Shown here one piece after another: positions 1 through 9,353 of a DNA stretch of 64,000 bases (position 1 is the stretch's first letter; each line of letters begins with the position of its first letter). The stretch lies in contig NZ_JASTWJ010000001.1 in assembly GCF_030499515.1 (NCBI RefSeq), positions 3,018,001 to 3,082,000 of the forward strand, written 5' to 3'. The translations under genes and the position numbers were made by a program. Source of the stretch: Streptomyces sp. DT2A-34. GTDB taxonomy: Bacteria > Actinomycetota > Actinomycetes > Streptomycetales > Streptomycetaceae. The notes under the pieces were generated by a model, which did no database searches, was not told the origin of the DNA, and worked only from the letters and a program-made list of their open reading frames with translations.

Positions 1-972
1 GACCATGTTCATGTTCTTGGAGCTGATGCCCTTCAAGCCGTTGGCGAAGGACAGGAGCTTGTTGACCGAGCCGAGGTCGGAGTCGGCGGTCACGGCGTTC
101 GTGGCGGTGTCGGCCAGGTCGTAGAGCCTCTTGGGGTTGCCGAAGAGGTTGATGTCCTTGACCTGGTTGATCAGCGCCTTGATGAAGGCCTGCTGGAGCT
201 GGATGCGGCCGAGGTCGGAGCCGTCGCCCACGCCGTGCCGGGTGCGGACCAGGCCCAGGGCCTGCTTGCCGGTGAGCTGGTGGGTGCCGGCCTTGAGGTC
301 GAGGTGGCTGTCGGGGTCGTTGATGTCCTTGGTCGTCGTGACCTCGACGCCACCGAGCTCGTCTATGAGCTTCTGGAAGCCGGAGAAGTCGACCTCCAGG
401 TAGTGGTCCATGCGGATGCCGGTGATGGACTCGACGGTCTTCACGGTGCAGGCGGCGCCGCCCGTGGAGTACGACTCGTTGAACATCACGCCGGACGCGG
501 CGTCGTGCGTCTTGCCGTTGGTGTCGGTGCACCGGGGGCGGTCGATGAGGGTGTCGCGCGGGATGGAGACCACGCTGGCCTTCTTGCGGCCCTCGTAGAC
601 GTGCACGATCATCGCCGTGTCGGAGCGGGCGCTGCCGTCGTCGGTGCCGCCGCCGAGCGCCTTGTTGCTGCCGGAACGGGTGTCGGAGCCGAGGACGAGG
701 ATGTTCTCCGAGCCGTTGTCGACCTTCTTCGGCCGCTCGGTGCCGAGGGCCTGGTCGATGTCGACGCTCTTGAGGTTGCCGTTGAGCTTGAAGTACAGGT
801 ACCCGGCTCCGGTGCCGCCCAGGACCACGATCCCGGCGGCCGTCCAGGCCGTGATCAGCAGGCTCCTGCGCTTGTCGCGGGGCTTGCGACGGCGGCCTCT
901 GGCGCGGCGGCGCGGACCTGTGGTGCCGGTCTCGCCCGGTATGCCGGGCTCCGGCGTGCTCTCGGCGGACAT
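1..972 (-). CDS. LytR-CpsA-Psr (LCP) family cell-wall glycopolymer ligase, 3' end outside window
   Basis: LCP enzymes transfer lipid-linked anionic glycopolymers onto peptidoglycan on the outer face of the membrane. The ATG at 972-970 follows AGGAG. The visible 324 residues have a basic Arg/Lys-rich cytoplasmic N-terminus (about residues 20-37), one membrane anchor (about 38-58), and then the LCP domain. Recognisable LCP motifs are LVLGSDTR, the Arg/Asp-rich segment ending SDTAMIVHV, SIPRDTLID and the R-TRHG motif followed by DLGRIQLQQ. These supply the Arg and Asp residues that hold the pyrophosphate and magnesium. Only the C-terminus is missing. The next gene upstream is on the same strand but has its own terminator between, so this is a separate unit. 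Family assignment is secure; the exact polymer is not visible. Confidence 0.9.
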   Translation of the reverse strand, partial: MSAESTPEPGIPGETGTTGPRRRARGRRRKPRDKRRSLLITAWTAAGIVVLGGTGAGYLYFKLNGNLKSVDIDQALGTERPKKVDNGSENILVLGSDTRSGSNKALGGGTDDGSARSDTAMIVHVYEGRKKASVVSIPRDTLIDRPRCTDTNGKTHDAASGVMFNESYSTGGAACTVKTVESITGIRMDHYLEVDFSGFQKLIDELGGVEVTTTKDINDPDSHLDLKAGTHQLTGKQALGLVRTRHGVGDGSDLGRIQLQQAFIKALINQVKDINLFGNPKRLYDLADTATNAVTADSDLGSVNKLLSFANGLKGISSKNMNMV

Positions 973-1098
973 GTGCTCCTCGGTTCTCGTCCGGTCGGTT
1001 ACCCCCTGCTTTCAGGGTCAGGCGTGGCCATTTGGCCCGTACCACACCATCGTCACCCCGTCCGGTCAGACGGGGAAACTCGGAGAAGGGTTGCACAA

Positions 1099-1138
1099 CG
1101 CCCCGTGCCCACCGCCGAGGAGCGGTGGGCACGGGGCG
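1099..1138 (-). terminator. Strong hairpin after the secreted protease gene
   Basis: A perfect 17-bp inverted repeat (1099-1115 with 1122-1138) has a 6-nt loop. It lies 40 bp after the stop of the protease gene on the minus strand. There is no clear U-tract, which is usual for Streptomyces hairpin terminators. Confidence 0.7.
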
Positions 1139-1178
1139 TATTCGGTGATACCCGGGTATACCCGTCTCACCTGCGATT

Positions 1179-3014
1179 TCAGCCGAAGATGTCGTACTGC
1201 TTGAAATCGGTGCCGACGGACTTCGGTGTGGCAAAGATCTCGCTGGTGGCCTTTCCGGTGCCCGGGTACAGGTAGAGCGTGCCGGAGGAGTTGCGGGCCA
1301 GGAAGTCGGCCTTTCCGTCGCCGGTGACGTCACCGACGGCGTCGAAGCCGGTGTAGGTCGACCAGGTGCGCACCTTGATGCGGGTGGCGAAGGCGCCGGT
1401 GCCGGCCTTGCCGGTGCCCTTGAACAGGTAGATGTAGCCGCCCGTCTTGCTGCGCGCGATCAGGTCGGCCTTGCCGTCGCCGGTGAAGTCGCCGTGTCCG
1501 CGCAGGGAGTTGTACTGGTTCCAGCCCGTGCCGACCTTGACCGGCGTGGCGAAGGAGCCGTTGCCCTTGCCCGGGTAGATCCACAGGGCGCCGCCGGAGT
1601 CGACCGAGAGCAGGTCGGGCAGGTAGTCGCCGGTGACGTCGCCCGGGGCGACGACGCGGGTGCGGGTCTTCCAGTTGCTGAAGAGCGTCTTGGTGGCCCA
1701 GGAGCCGCTGGCCGGCACGTAGTGCGCCCAGAACATGGCACCGTCGGAGCTGCGCCGGAACACCAGGTCCTGGTAGCCGTCCCGGTCGAGGTCGGTCTGC
1801 AGGACGACGTTCACGCCGCTCCAGTCGCCCCAGGACTCGCGCGCGGCGAACGAGGTGCCGTTGGAGTTCTTCGAGTAACCGGTCCTGGTGGAGGCGTTGC
1901 GCACCCACATGTCGGCCCGGTGGTCACCGCTGATGTTGGTGTCGTCGACCCGCGGGTAGACGGCCCCGACGTAGCTGCTGACCTTGGCGAAGACGCTGTA
2001 CGCCCCCTTGGCGACACAGGTCTGCACACCCCACGACACGACACCGACGATCCGGCCGTTCACGACGAGCGGCCCGCCGGAGTCACCGTTGCAGGCGGAG
2101 GTGGTGCCACTGTCGCTGCCGCTCGCCGGCGGGCCCGCGCAGACCATGTGGCCCTTGATGAACTTGCTGCCGTAGTAGCCCGTGCAGGTGCTGTCGGACT
2201 GGACGGGCAGCGTGGCCGTCTTCAGCGTCTCGGAGATGTCCTGGCTGGTGGAGCTGGTCCGGCCCCAGCCGTAGACCTTGGCGCTCGTCCCGGCGGCGTA
2301 CGAGGCGGTGTCGCCGGACGTCGTCATGCGGATCGGCGTCGCCTTGACCGGGTTCGCCAGCGTGATGACGGCGATGTCGTTGTCGATCGTCGTCGCGCTG
2401 TACGACGGGTGGTTCCACTGCCGGTGCGGCAGCGTGACGGTGCCGCCGTGCAGGTCGGTGTTGCCGGCGTCGTCGGTGGTCGGCAGCTGGGCGGTGCCGG
2501 TGATGACGGCGCCGTAGTCGTACCAGTCGTAGCCCTTGACGCAGTGCGCGGCGGTGAGGATCTTCGTCGGCGCGACGACGGCGCCACCGCAGAAGAACCC
2601 GAGGTCGTCGGCCTCGTCGGCGGTGCCCTGGTCGTCGTAGTACCAGAGCTGCGCCATCCAGGGCGCCGAGGTGATGGTGGTGTCGGTGCCGCCGATGACC
2701 ATGGGGCTCACGGTGGAGTCACCGGAGGAGTCACCGGAGGAGCCGCTGGTGCTCGCGCTGTACGACGACTGCTTCGCCGTCTCCCCCGCGGTGTCGTCAC
2801 CGGCGACGGCACCCGCGACGCGCCGCTCCAGCTCGGCGAGCGAGGCCGAACTGGTGGCGGGCTTCACGGTGGGGTGGGGCAGCGCGGTCGCGGCACCCGC
2901 GGACGAGGTCAGCAGGGAGGCGGCGACGGCCACGGCGACACCGGCGGCGGCGACGGGCAGCCCGATACGCATCCGGCGTCTGTGACGACCGCTGCCGGAC
3001 AAGGTGGTGGTCAA
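1179..3014 (-). CDS. Secreted trypsin-like serine protease with C-terminal FG-GAP/VCBS-like repeats
   Basis: An extracellular chymotrypsin-fold (S1) protease of 611 aa. I chose the TTG at 3014 because a G-rich ribosome binding site (GGGGGGAC) sits just upstream; a longer frame to 3098 would run into the hairpin of the rho terminator region. A basic N-region and hydrophobic stretch (about residues 14-40, ending SSAGA-A) form a signal peptide. The catalytic triad is visible: His157 in TAAHC, Asp213 in DNDIAV and Ser312 in CNGDSGGPL. After about residue 380 come five repeats with Asp-rich calcium-binding loops of the D-x-T/D-G-D/K-x-D type (for example DFTGDGKADL, DVTGDGKADF), as in FG-GAP/VCBS beta-propeller domains. 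The propeller may help adhesion or substrate capture; the substrate is unknown. Confidence 0.88.
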   Translation of the reverse strand: MTTTLSGSGRHRRRMRIGLPVAAAGVAVAVAASLLTSSAGAATALPHPTVKPATSSASLAELERRVAGAVAGDDTAGETAKQSSYSASTSGSSGDSSGDSTVSPMVIGGTDTTITSAPWMAQLWYYDDQGTADEADDLGFFCGGAVVAPTKILTAAHCVKGYDWYDYGAVITGTAQLPTTDDAGNTDLHGGTVTLPHRQWNHPSYSATTIDNDIAVITLANPVKATPIRMTTSGDTASYAAGTSAKVYGWGRTSSTSQDISETLKTATLPVQSDSTCTGYYGSKFIKGHMVCAGPPASGSDSGTTSACNGDSGGPLVVNGRIVGVVSWGVQTCVAKGAYSVFAKVSSYVGAVYPRVDDTNISGDHRADMWVRNASTRTGYSKNSNGTSFAARESWGDWSGVNVVLQTDLDRDGYQDLVFRRSSDGAMFWAHYVPASGSWATKTLFSNWKTRTRVVAPGDVTGDYLPDLLSVDSGGALWIYPGKGNGSFATPVKVGTGWNQYNSLRGHGDFTGDGKADLIARSKTGGYIYLFKGTGKAGTGAFATRIKVRTWSTYTGFDAVGDVTGDGKADFLARNSSGTLYLYPGTGKATSEIFATPKSVGTDFKQYDIFG

Positions 3015-3082
3015 GAAGTCCCCCCAGAGACACAAGAGTAGGAAGGGGCGCACTGATACGCCCGTCCCTATCAGCGCCAAAA

Positions 3083-3117
3083 GGCCGCTCCCCGTCACTA
3101 TTTGACGGGGAGCGGCC
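3083..3117. terminator. Hairpin with A/T runs on both sides, upstream of rho end
   Basis: A 15-bp perfect stem (3083-3097 with 3103-3117) and 5-nt loop, preceded by AAAA and followed by TTTT, so it can act on either strand. It lies 30 bp past the rho stop codon on the minus strand, making it the likely rho terminator. Confidence 0.8.
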
Positions 3118-3146
3118 CTTTTGGGACTTTCTGGGAGCGCTTGTGC

Positions 3147-5162
3147 TCAGTCGCCATTCCCAGGCGTCGGCGTCGTCTTCTGGATCTGCATCAGGAACTC
3201 GGCGTTCGACTTCGTCTGCTTCATCTTGTCGAGGAGCAGCTCGACCGCCTGCTGCTGGTCGAGGGCGTGCAGCACCCGGCGCAGCTTCCAGACGATGGCG
3301 AGCTCGTCAGGGGCGAGCAGGATCTCTTCCTTACGGGTGCCGGACGCGTCGACGTCCACCGCCGGGAAGATGCGCTTGTCGGCGAGCTTGCGGTCGAGCT
3401 TGAGCTCGGCGTTGCCGGTGCCCTTGAACTCCTCGAAGATCACCTCGTCCATGCGGGACCCGGTGTCGACGAGAGCCGTCGCCAGGATGGTGAGCGAGCC
3501 ACCGTCCTCGATGTTCCGCGCGGCACCGAAGAAGCGCTTCGGCGGGTACAGCGCGGTCGAGTCGACACCACCGGACAGAATGCGGCCGGAGGCGGGCGCG
3601 GCGAGGTTGTAGGCACGGCCCAGACGCGTGATGGAGTCCAGCAGGACGACCACGTCGTGGCCCAGCTCGACGAGCCGCTTGGCGCGCTCGATGGCGAGCT
3701 CGGCGACCGTCGTGTGGTCCTCGGCCGGGCGGTCGAAGGTCGAGGAGATGACCTCGCCCTTGACCGACCGCTGCATGTCGGTGACCTCTTCCGGACGCTC
3801 GTCGACGAGGACGACCATCAGGTGGCACTCGGGGTTGTTGTGCGTGATCGCGTTGGCGATCGCCTGCATGATCATGGTCTTACCGGTCTTCGGCGGGGCC
3901 ACGATCAGACCGCGCTGGCCCTTACCGATCGGCGACACGAGGTCGATGATGCGGGTGGTCAGCACGCCCGGGTCGGTCTCCAGACGGAGCCGGTCCTGCG
4001 GGTACAGCGGGGTGAGCTTGTTGAACTCCGGGCGGCCGCGGCCGTGTTCGGGCGCCATGCCGTTGACGGAGTCGAGACGCACCAGCGCGTTGAACTTCTC
4101 GCGCCGCTCGCCTTCCTTGGGCTGACGGACCGCACCGGTGATGTGGTCGCCCTTGCGCAGGCCGTTCTTGCGGACCTGGGCGAGGGAGACGTACACGTCG
4201 TTCGGGCCCGGCAGGTAGCCCGACGTACGGATGAAGGCGTAGTTGTCGAGGATGTCCAGGATGCCCGCGACGGGGATCAGGACGTCGTCCTCGTTGATCT
4301 GCGGCTCCGGGCTGCCCATCTCGTCGCGGCCGCGACGGCCACGGCGGTCGCGGTAACGCCCGCGACGGCCACGGCGGCCGCCCTCGAAGTCGTCGTCGTC
4401 CTGCGGGGCGTTGTCGCGCTGACGGTCCTGACGGCCACCGCCCTGCTGCTGGCCCTGCTGACGGTCCTGACGACCGCCGCCCTGCTGGTCGTCGCCCTTG
4501 CGGCGGTCGCCACGGTCACCGCGGTCACCGCGGTCGCGGTCCCGGCCGCGCTCACGGCGGTCGCGACGACGGCCCTCGCCGCCCTCACCGGCGTCACCCT
4601 GCTGGGCCTGCGACTGCGCGGGCGTCTCGGCCTTCGGCTCGCTCTTCGCCTCGGCGGCAACCGTCTCGGGGGCGGCCGCGGGCGCACCGGCGTCGGCGGT
4701 GGCGCGGCGACGGCGGCGCTCGGCCGGGCCCTCATCGCTGGCCGGCTGGCCGGGGATTTCGATCTGCTGCTGGGCCACGGCCTTCTCGGCGGGGGCCTCA
4801 GCCGCCTTGTCCGCCTTCTTCTCGGCGGCTTCGCCGGTACGAGCCTTGGAGGTGGCGCGGCGCTTGGGCTTGGTCTCGGTGGCGTCCCCGGCGGAGGAGG
4901 ACGCGGCCTTGGGAGCCGCGGCACCTCCCCCGGCCTGCGCCTCCTTGATGACCTCGATCAGCTGGCTCTTGCGCATGCGCGCGGTGCCCCTGATGCCGAG
5001 GCCGGATGCGACCTGCTGCAGCTCGGCCAGCACCATGCCCTCGAGGCCGGTACCGCGGCGCCGCCGGGAGCCGGCACCGGTGGCAGGCGCGGAGGCGTCC
5101 GTGGCGGGCGCGGCAGCGGTCTCCTCGACACGTGCGCCCATCAGATCGGTGGTGTCGCTCAC
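3147..5162 (-). CDS. rho: Transcription termination factor Rho
   Basis: Hexameric RNA-dependent ATPase that ends transcription. 671 aa, starting at GTG 5162 behind GGAAGGACCC. The N-terminus has a Rho-N SAP-like helix region (about residues 38-75). A long low-complexity insert rich in Arg, Asp, Gly, Gln and Glu (about 75-275) is typical of actinobacterial Rho and absent in E. coli. The primary RNA-binding OB fold follows (about 285-360, [12 protein letters not shown]). The RecA-like motor then shows Walker A APPKTGKT, Walker [17 protein letters not shown] and the R-loop/Q-loop region. It is the conserved neighbour downstream of the thr genes but is separated from thrB by about 410 bp, so it has its own promoter. 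Confidence 0.97.
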   Translation of the reverse strand: MSDTTDLMGARVEETAAAPATDASAPATGAGSRRRRGTGLEGMVLAELQQVASGLGIRGTARMRKSQLIEVIKEAQAGGGAAAPKAASSSAGDATETKPKRRATSKARTGEAAEKKADKAAEAPAEKAVAQQQIEIPGQPASDEGPAERRRRRATADAGAPAAAPETVAAEAKSEPKAETPAQSQAQQGDAGEGGEGRRRDRRERGRDRDRGDRGDRGDRRKGDDQQGGGRQDRQQGQQQGGGRQDRQRDNAPQDDDDFEGGRRGRRGRYRDRRGRRGRDEMGSPEPQINEDDVLIPVAGILDILDNYAFIRTSGYLPGPNDVYVSLAQVRKNGLRKGDHITGAVRQPKEGERREKFNALVRLDSVNGMAPEHGRGRPEFNKLTPLYPQDRLRLETDPGVLTTRIIDLVSPIGKGQRGLIVAPPKTGKTMIMQAIANAITHNNPECHLMVVLVDERPEEVTDMQRSVKGEVISSTFDRPAEDHTTVAELAIERAKRLVELGHDVVVLLDSITRLGRAYNLAAPASGRILSGGVDSTALYPPKRFFGAARNIEDGGSLTILATALVDTGSRMDEVIFEEFKGTGNAELKLDRKLADKRIFPAVDVDASGTRKEEILLAPDELAIVWKLRRVLHALDQQQAVELLLDKMKQTKSNAEFLMQIQKTTPTPGNGD

Positions 5163-5556
5163 GAAGGGTCCTTCCCTGGAGCGGACGTCGGCCTGTCTGG
5201 CTCGGCGACCGGTTGTGCTGTCCGGCTTCGGTCCTTGGTGTGTGGACCGTGCCGGGGCGGTGTTCCGCCGAAGCGGCGGAGGAAATATCTGGTGATGGCG
5301 CTTCCCAGAGCCGTGGCACTGAGTGTCTGTGTCACTGGGCTCGGTCGCACCGGTTCCGGAGCGTGCCCGGCAAGTCGCTCAGTGCCCGCGTACGAGGTAC
5401 TGCCCGCGTACGTCGTACGAAACACAGTGCGGCTTGGGAGGCTCCCGGAAGAATGTCTGTCCCGGACGGGGACACGAAGCACCTCGCCATGGTGGGGTCG
5501 GGTGCAGACTTGAGGTTAACACTACCGGATCCAACAAACATTCCCCCTCTCGAAAT
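5163..5556 (-). promoter_or_regulatory. Long rho upstream/leader region (no gene)
   Basis: About 400 bp between rho and thrB with no credible coding frame. It must hold the rho promoter, and long leaders are common for rho because the gene autoregulates. A repeated segment containing CCCGCGTACG occurs around 5386-5420. I cannot place the promoter boxes with confidence. Confidence 0.4.
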
Positions 5557-5570
5557 CCGGCGACCGCCGG
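5557..5570 (-). terminator. Short GC hairpin just past thrB
   Basis: A compact CCGGC/GCCGG stem with a 4-nt loop starts 3 bp after the thrB stop on the minus strand and is followed by ATTT. It is a weak terminator candidate for the thr genes. Confidence 0.35.
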
Positions 5571-5573
5571 CTT

Positions 5574-6503
5574 TTAAATGTCACTGGAGGGCGCGAGCGG
5601 CAGCACGCTCGCTCCCTGGGCGTCGAGGTCGAGCCGGTTCGCGGCCCACCCCTCGCCTGCCAGATGGGCGACCTTGTCGGCGCTGTCGGCATCGACCAAC
5701 GCCAGAACGGTGGGGCCCGCGCCGGAGATGACCGCCGGGATCCCGTCGGCCCGCAGCCGCTCCACCAACGCCGCGCTCTCCGGCATGGCGGGCGCGCGGT
5801 ACTCCTGGTGGAGACGGTCCTCGGTGGCGGGCAGCAGCAGCTCGGGGCGCCTGGTCAGGGCCTCGACGAGCAGGGCGGCACGGCCCGCGTTGGTGGCGGC
5901 GTCGACGTGCGGCACGGTGCGCGGGAGCAGGCCGCGCGCGGTCTCGGTGAGGACCGGCTTTCCGGGCACGAAAACCACCGGAACGATGGAATCGGCGGGG
6001 TCCATCCTGATCGCCCGCGCGGCACCGGCCTCCATCCAGGAGAGGGTGAAACCGCCGAGCAGACAGGCCGCCACGTTGTCGGGGTGGCCCTCGATCTCGG
6101 TGGCGAGCTCCAGGAGGGCCGTGTCGTCGAGCTTGGCCTCGCCGCCTATGGTCACGGCGCGGGCGGCGACGATGCCGGCGCTGATGGCGGCCGAGGAGGA
6201 GCCGAGGCCCCGGCCGTGCGGAATGCGGTTCGCGCAGACGATCTCCAGGCCGCGCGGCTGGCCGCCCAGCAGATCGAAGGCGGTGCGCAGAGACCGTACG
6301 AGAAGGTGCTTTTCGTCACGCGGCAGCGTCTCGCTGCCCTCACCCGCGATGTCGATGTGCAGCCCGGAGTCGGCCACCCGGACGACGACGTCGTCGTAGA
6401 GCCCCAGCGACAGGCCGAGGGCGTCGAAGCCCGGGCCGAGGTTGGCGCTGGTGGCGGGGACGCGCACCCGGACGGCGGCGGCGCGGAAGGCTGGACCGGC
6501 CAT
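5574..6503 (-). CDS. thrB: Homoserine kinase
   Basis: Phosphorylates homoserine to O-phosphohomoserine, the step before threonine synthase. A GHMP-kinase fold protein of 309 aa from the ATG at 6503, which is preceded by AAGGAG. The frame stays open further upstream, but the family's N-terminus (VRVRVPATSANLGPGFDALG) begins right after this ATG. The ATP-binding glycine/serine motif PHGRGLGSSSAA is present, and so is the C-terminal GHMP motif with ISGAGPTVLAL. It lies after hom and thrC in the same direction. The 332-bp gap before it suggests it may have a promoter of its own. Confidence 0.96.
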   Translation of the reverse strand: MAGPAFRAAAVRVRVPATSANLGPGFDALGLSLGLYDDVVVRVADSGLHIDIAGEGSETLPRDEKHLLVRSLRTAFDLLGGQPRGLEIVCANRIPHGRGLGSSSAAISAGIVAARAVTIGGEAKLDDTALLELATEIEGHPDNVAACLLGGFTLSWMEAGAARAIRMDPADSIVPVVFVPGKPVLTETARGLLPRTVPHVDAATNAGRAALLVEALTRRPELLLPATEDRLHQEYRAPAMPESAALVERLRADGIPAVISGAGPTVLALVDADSADKVAHLAGEGWAANRLDLDAQGASVLPLAPSSDI

Positions 6504-6835
6504 CGCTCGATGACTCTCCTTGAGCTGCGGTGATTGTCGAAGACATTCGATGAACGACATTCGATGACGTACGAAGACCCCTGGGGCCGCTTCCGGGCCG
6601 CGGAGACGGCGCGGCACCGCGCCCCTTGCGGAGGCATATGCGGCGGGCGGGTTCAGTACAGCCTATCGAAGGTGGGTTCTGTGGCGACATAGGGCGCACA
6701 GGAGGCGCACGATGCGTGTCGTATGCCCCCTGTGCACCCCCCGTAGGGAAGTCCCCCGGGTGAGCGCCCTCTTACGCGCGGACACGAGCCCCGTACGACG
6801 GGGTCGGGCGCCGCTACGACGGGGTGTGGCCCCGC
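6504..6835 (-). other. thrC-thrB intergenic region with tandem hairpins
   Basis: No gene is visible in these 332 bp. Two neighbouring GC hairpins built on CCCCGtacgaCGGGG (about 6789-6804) and GGGGtgtggCCCC (about 6821-6833) follow the thrC stop on the minus strand. They may end or attenuate the hom-thrC transcript. The rest probably contains a thrB promoter. Confidence 0.35.
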
Positions 6836-7894
6836 TTACGCCAGTCCGAGCCGCTCGGCCGCCGTCGCCGCGTCGACCGGGACGGTGACGGGCTGCGGGG
6901 CGCCGGCGACGGCCCAGTCGGGGTCCTTGAGGCCGTTGCCGGTGACGGTGCACACGATCGTCTGGCCCGGGTCGACCTTGCCCTGCTCGGCGGCCTTCAG
7001 CAGACCGGCGACGGACGCGGCGGACGCGGGCTCCACGAAGACGCCCTCCTGCGCGGCCAACAGCCGGTAGGCGCGCAGGATTTCACGGTCCGTCACCTCG
7101 TCGATGAAGCCGCCGGACTCGTCCCGCGCGGCCAGCGCGTACTGCCAGGACGCGGGGTTGCCGATGCGGATGGCGGTGGCGATGGTCGACGGGTCCTTGA
7201 CGACCTCGCCGCGCACGATGGGCGCGGAGCCGGAGGCCTGGAAGCCCCACATGCGCGGGGTCTGCTTCGAGACACCGTCGGCGGCGTACTCCGTGTAGCC
7301 CTTCCAGTACGCGGTGATGTTGCCCGCGTTGCCCACCGGCAGCACGTGGATGTCGGGGGCGTCCCCGAGCATGTCCACGATCTCGAAGGCGGCCGTCTTC
7401 TGCCCCTCGATACGCACCGGGTTGACCGAATTGACCAGTGCCACGGGGTAGTTGTCGCTCAGGTCGCGAGCGAGCGTGAGGCAGTCGTCGAAGTTGCCGT
7501 CGACCTGGAGGATCTTCGCGCCGTGCACGAGGGCCTGGCCCATCTTGCCGAGCGCGATCTTGCCCTGCGGGACGAGAACGGCCGAAACCATGCCCGCGCG
7601 TACGGCGTAGGCGGCGGCGGAGGCCGACGTGTTGCCGGTGGAGGCGCAGATGACCGCCTTCGCGCCCTCCTCCTTGGCCTTGGTGATGGCCATGGTCATG
7701 CCGCGGTCCTTGAAGGACCCGGTCGGGTTCGCACCCTCCACCTTCAGGTGGACCTCGCAGCCCGTGCGCTCGGAGAGCACCTGCGCGGGCACGAGGGGCG
7801 TGCCGCCCTCGCGGAGCGTCACGACCGGCGTGGTGTCGGAGACGGGCAGCCGGTCCCGGTACTCCTCGATGATTCCGCGCCACTGGTGGGTCAT
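6836..7894 (-). CDS. thrC: Threonine synthase
   Basis: PLP enzyme converting O-phosphohomoserine to threonine. 352 aa from the ATG at 7894, preceded by GGAGAG. Fold-type II features are clear: the Schiff-base lysine in TGSFKDRGM, the cofactor asparagine region [13 protein letters not shown], and the phosphate-binding glycine loop LPVGNAGN. Length is normal for the short actinobacterial class. It starts 6 bp after the hom stop, so hom and thrC are co-transcribed. Confidence 0.97.
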   Translation of the reverse strand: MTHQWRGIIEEYRDRLPVSDTTPVVTLREGGTPLVPAQVLSERTGCEVHLKVEGANPTGSFKDRGMTMAITKAKEEGAKAVICASTGNTSASAAAYAVRAGMVSAVLVPQGKIALGKMGQALVHGAKILQVDGNFDDCLTLARDLSDNYPVALVNSVNPVRIEGQKTAAFEIVDMLGDAPDIHVLPVGNAGNITAYWKGYTEYAADGVSKQTPRMWGFQASGSAPIVRGEVVKDPSTIATAIRIGNPASWQYALAARDESGGFIDEVTDREILRAYRLLAAQEGVFVEPASAASVAGLLKAAEQGKVDPGQTIVCTVTGNGLKDPDWAVAGAPQPVTVPVDAATAAERLGLA

Positions 7895-7900
7895 TGCTGG

Positions 7901-9193
7901 TTACTCTCCTTCAACCCGCATGATGCTGGCGACACCCCGCACGGTGTCGAGGTTGCGCAGCGCCTCCACGGTCCCGCCGAGGGCCGCGTCGGACGCACGG
8001 TGGGTGACGACGACGAGGGAGGCCTCGCCGTCCTTGCCCTGCTGGCGAACCGTATCGATCGAGACTCCGTGCTCGGCGAACACGGTCGCCACCTGGGCGA
8101 GAACACCCGGTTTGTCCGCCACATCGAGGCTGATGTGGTAGCGCGTGACGACGTCACCCATGGGCGACACGGTCAGGGCGGCGTACGCCGACTCGCCGGG
8201 CCCCGTTGCCCCGCTGAGCCGGTTGCGGCATACGGCGACGAGGTCGCCGAGTACGGCGGACGCGGTCGGGGAGCCGCCCGCGCCGGGGCCGTAGAACATG
8301 AGCTGCCCGGAGGCGTCGGACTCGACGAACACGGCGTTGTACGCGCCGCGTACAGAGGCCAGCGGGTGGGTCAGCGGGATCATGGCGGGATGCACGCGCG
8401 CGGTGACCGACTGGCCGTCCCCGGCCCGCTCGCAGATGGCGAGCAGCTTGATGGTGCAGCCCATGTTCTTCGCGGAGGCGAAGTCGGCGGCGGTCACCTC
8501 GGTCATGCCCTCGCGGTAGACGTCGTCGAGGCGCACGCGCGTGTGGAAGGCGATTCCGGCGAGGATGGCGGCCTTGGCGGCAGCGTCGAAGCCCTCGACG
8601 TCGGCGGTCGGGTCGGCTTCGGCGTACCCGAGGGCGGTGGCCTCGTCGAGGGCCTCCTGATACCCGGCGCCGGTCGAGTCCATCTTGTCGAGGATGAAGT
8701 TCGTCGTGCCGTTGACGATCCCGAGCACGCGGTTGACCTTGTCGCCGGCGAGGGACTCGCGCAGCGGGCGGATCAGCGGGATGGCGCCGGCGACGGCGGC
8801 CTCGTAGTAGAGGTCGCGGCCGTGCTGCTCGGCGGCGGCGTGCAGGGCGGCGCCGTCCTGGGCGAGGAGCGCCTTGTTCGCCGACACGACGGACGCGCCG
8901 TGCTCGAAGGCGGTGGTGATGAGGGTGCGGGCGGGCTCGATGCCGCCGATGACCTCGACCACCACATCGATGTCACCGCGTTTGACGAGGGCGGTGGCGT
9001 CGGTGGTGACGAGCCCGGGGTCGATGCCCTCACGGACCTTGGACGGCCGCCGTACGGCCACTCCCGCGAGCTCCACGGGAGCCCCGATCCGGGCGGCGAG
9101 GTCGTCGGCGTGCGTCGTCATGATGCGCGCCACCTCTGAGCCGACAACTCCACAGCCCAGCAGCGCCACCTTCAGCGGACGCGTACGCATCAT
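7901..9193 (-). CDS. hom: Homoserine dehydrogenase
   Basis: Reduces aspartate semialdehyde to homoserine, the branch point leading to Thr and Met. 430 aa from the ATG at 9193; a second ATG follows at once and GAGGT lies just upstream. The longer frame to 9241 has no ribosome site. The N-terminal Rossmann motif VALLGCGVVGSEVA binds NAD(P). The catalytic domain follows, with GIVNGTTNFIL and YAEADPTADVEG motifs. A C-terminal ACT domain (about 350-430, starting YHISLDVADKPGVLAQ) suggests feedback control by threonine, as known for this family. First gene of the hom-thrC unit. Confidence 0.97.
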   Translation of the reverse strand: MMRTRPLKVALLGCGVVGSEVARIMTTHADDLAARIGAPVELAGVAVRRPSKVREGIDPGLVTTDATALVKRGDIDVVVEVIGGIEPARTLITTAFEHGASVVSANKALLAQDGAALHAAAEQHGRDLYYEAAVAGAIPLIRPLRESLAGDKVNRVLGIVNGTTNFILDKMDSTGAGYQEALDEATALGYAEADPTADVEGFDAAAKAAILAGIAFHTRVRLDDVYREGMTEVTAADFASAKNMGCTIKLLAICERAGDGQSVTARVHPAMIPLTHPLASVRGAYNAVFVESDASGQLMFYGPGAGGSPTASAVLGDLVAVCRNRLSGATGPGESAYAALTVSPMGDVVTRYHISLDVADKPGVLAQVATVFAEHGVSIDTVRQQGKDGEASLVVVTHRASDAALGGTVEALRNLDTVRGVASIMRVEGE

Positions 9194-9296
9194 CCGACCT
9201 CGTTTCCTCATACCGTCTACGGTTGCACCAGTCTCACTCACCGGACGGGAGTTTCTGCCCTTCGTCCGGATCGTGAGACATCTATTTCATTTGTAC

Positions 9297-9327
9297 GGGG
9301 GCGGATGACAGGAGATCTTCCGCCCCC
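9297..9327 (-). terminator. Hairpin between lysA and hom
   Basis: A perfect 9-bp stem (9297-9305 with 9319-9327, GGGGGCGGA/TCCGCCCCC) lies 27 bp past the lysA stop on the minus strand. It separates the lysA unit from hom-thrC. A second inverted repeat (CCGGACG/CGTCCGG, 9241-9269) lies in the hom leader. Confidence 0.6.
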
Positions 9328-9353
9328 GGCTCTACCCGGGCCTGTCTCCGGGG

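Noticed and set aside
235..1275. Long antisense frame opposite the LCP gene
   Set aside because: Third-position GC bias makes the complementary frame open; the translation is low-complexity Val/Gly/Ala/Asp with no family resemblance.
1494..3041. 515-codon frame opposite the secreted protease
   Set aside because: Shadow of the protease codons; no ribosome site and no recognisable motif.
4400..4560. Repeat array/CRISPR-like pattern within rho
   Set aside because: The repetitiveness comes from Asp/Arg/Gly/Gln codons of the Rho insert; there are no spacers or constant repeat length.
3102..5513. 803-codon frame opposite rho
   Set aside because: Shadow of the rho coding strand, including its Arg-rich insert read backwards as Leu/Val/Ala.
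6824..9139. 771-codon frame opposite thrC and hom
   Set aside because: Spans two well-identified genes on the other strand; Gly/Val/Asp-rich without motifs.
9192..9353. Amino-acid riboswitch before hom
   Set aside because: Only two simple hairpins are seen; nothing resembling a lysine riboswitch or a leader peptide with Thr or Lys codons.
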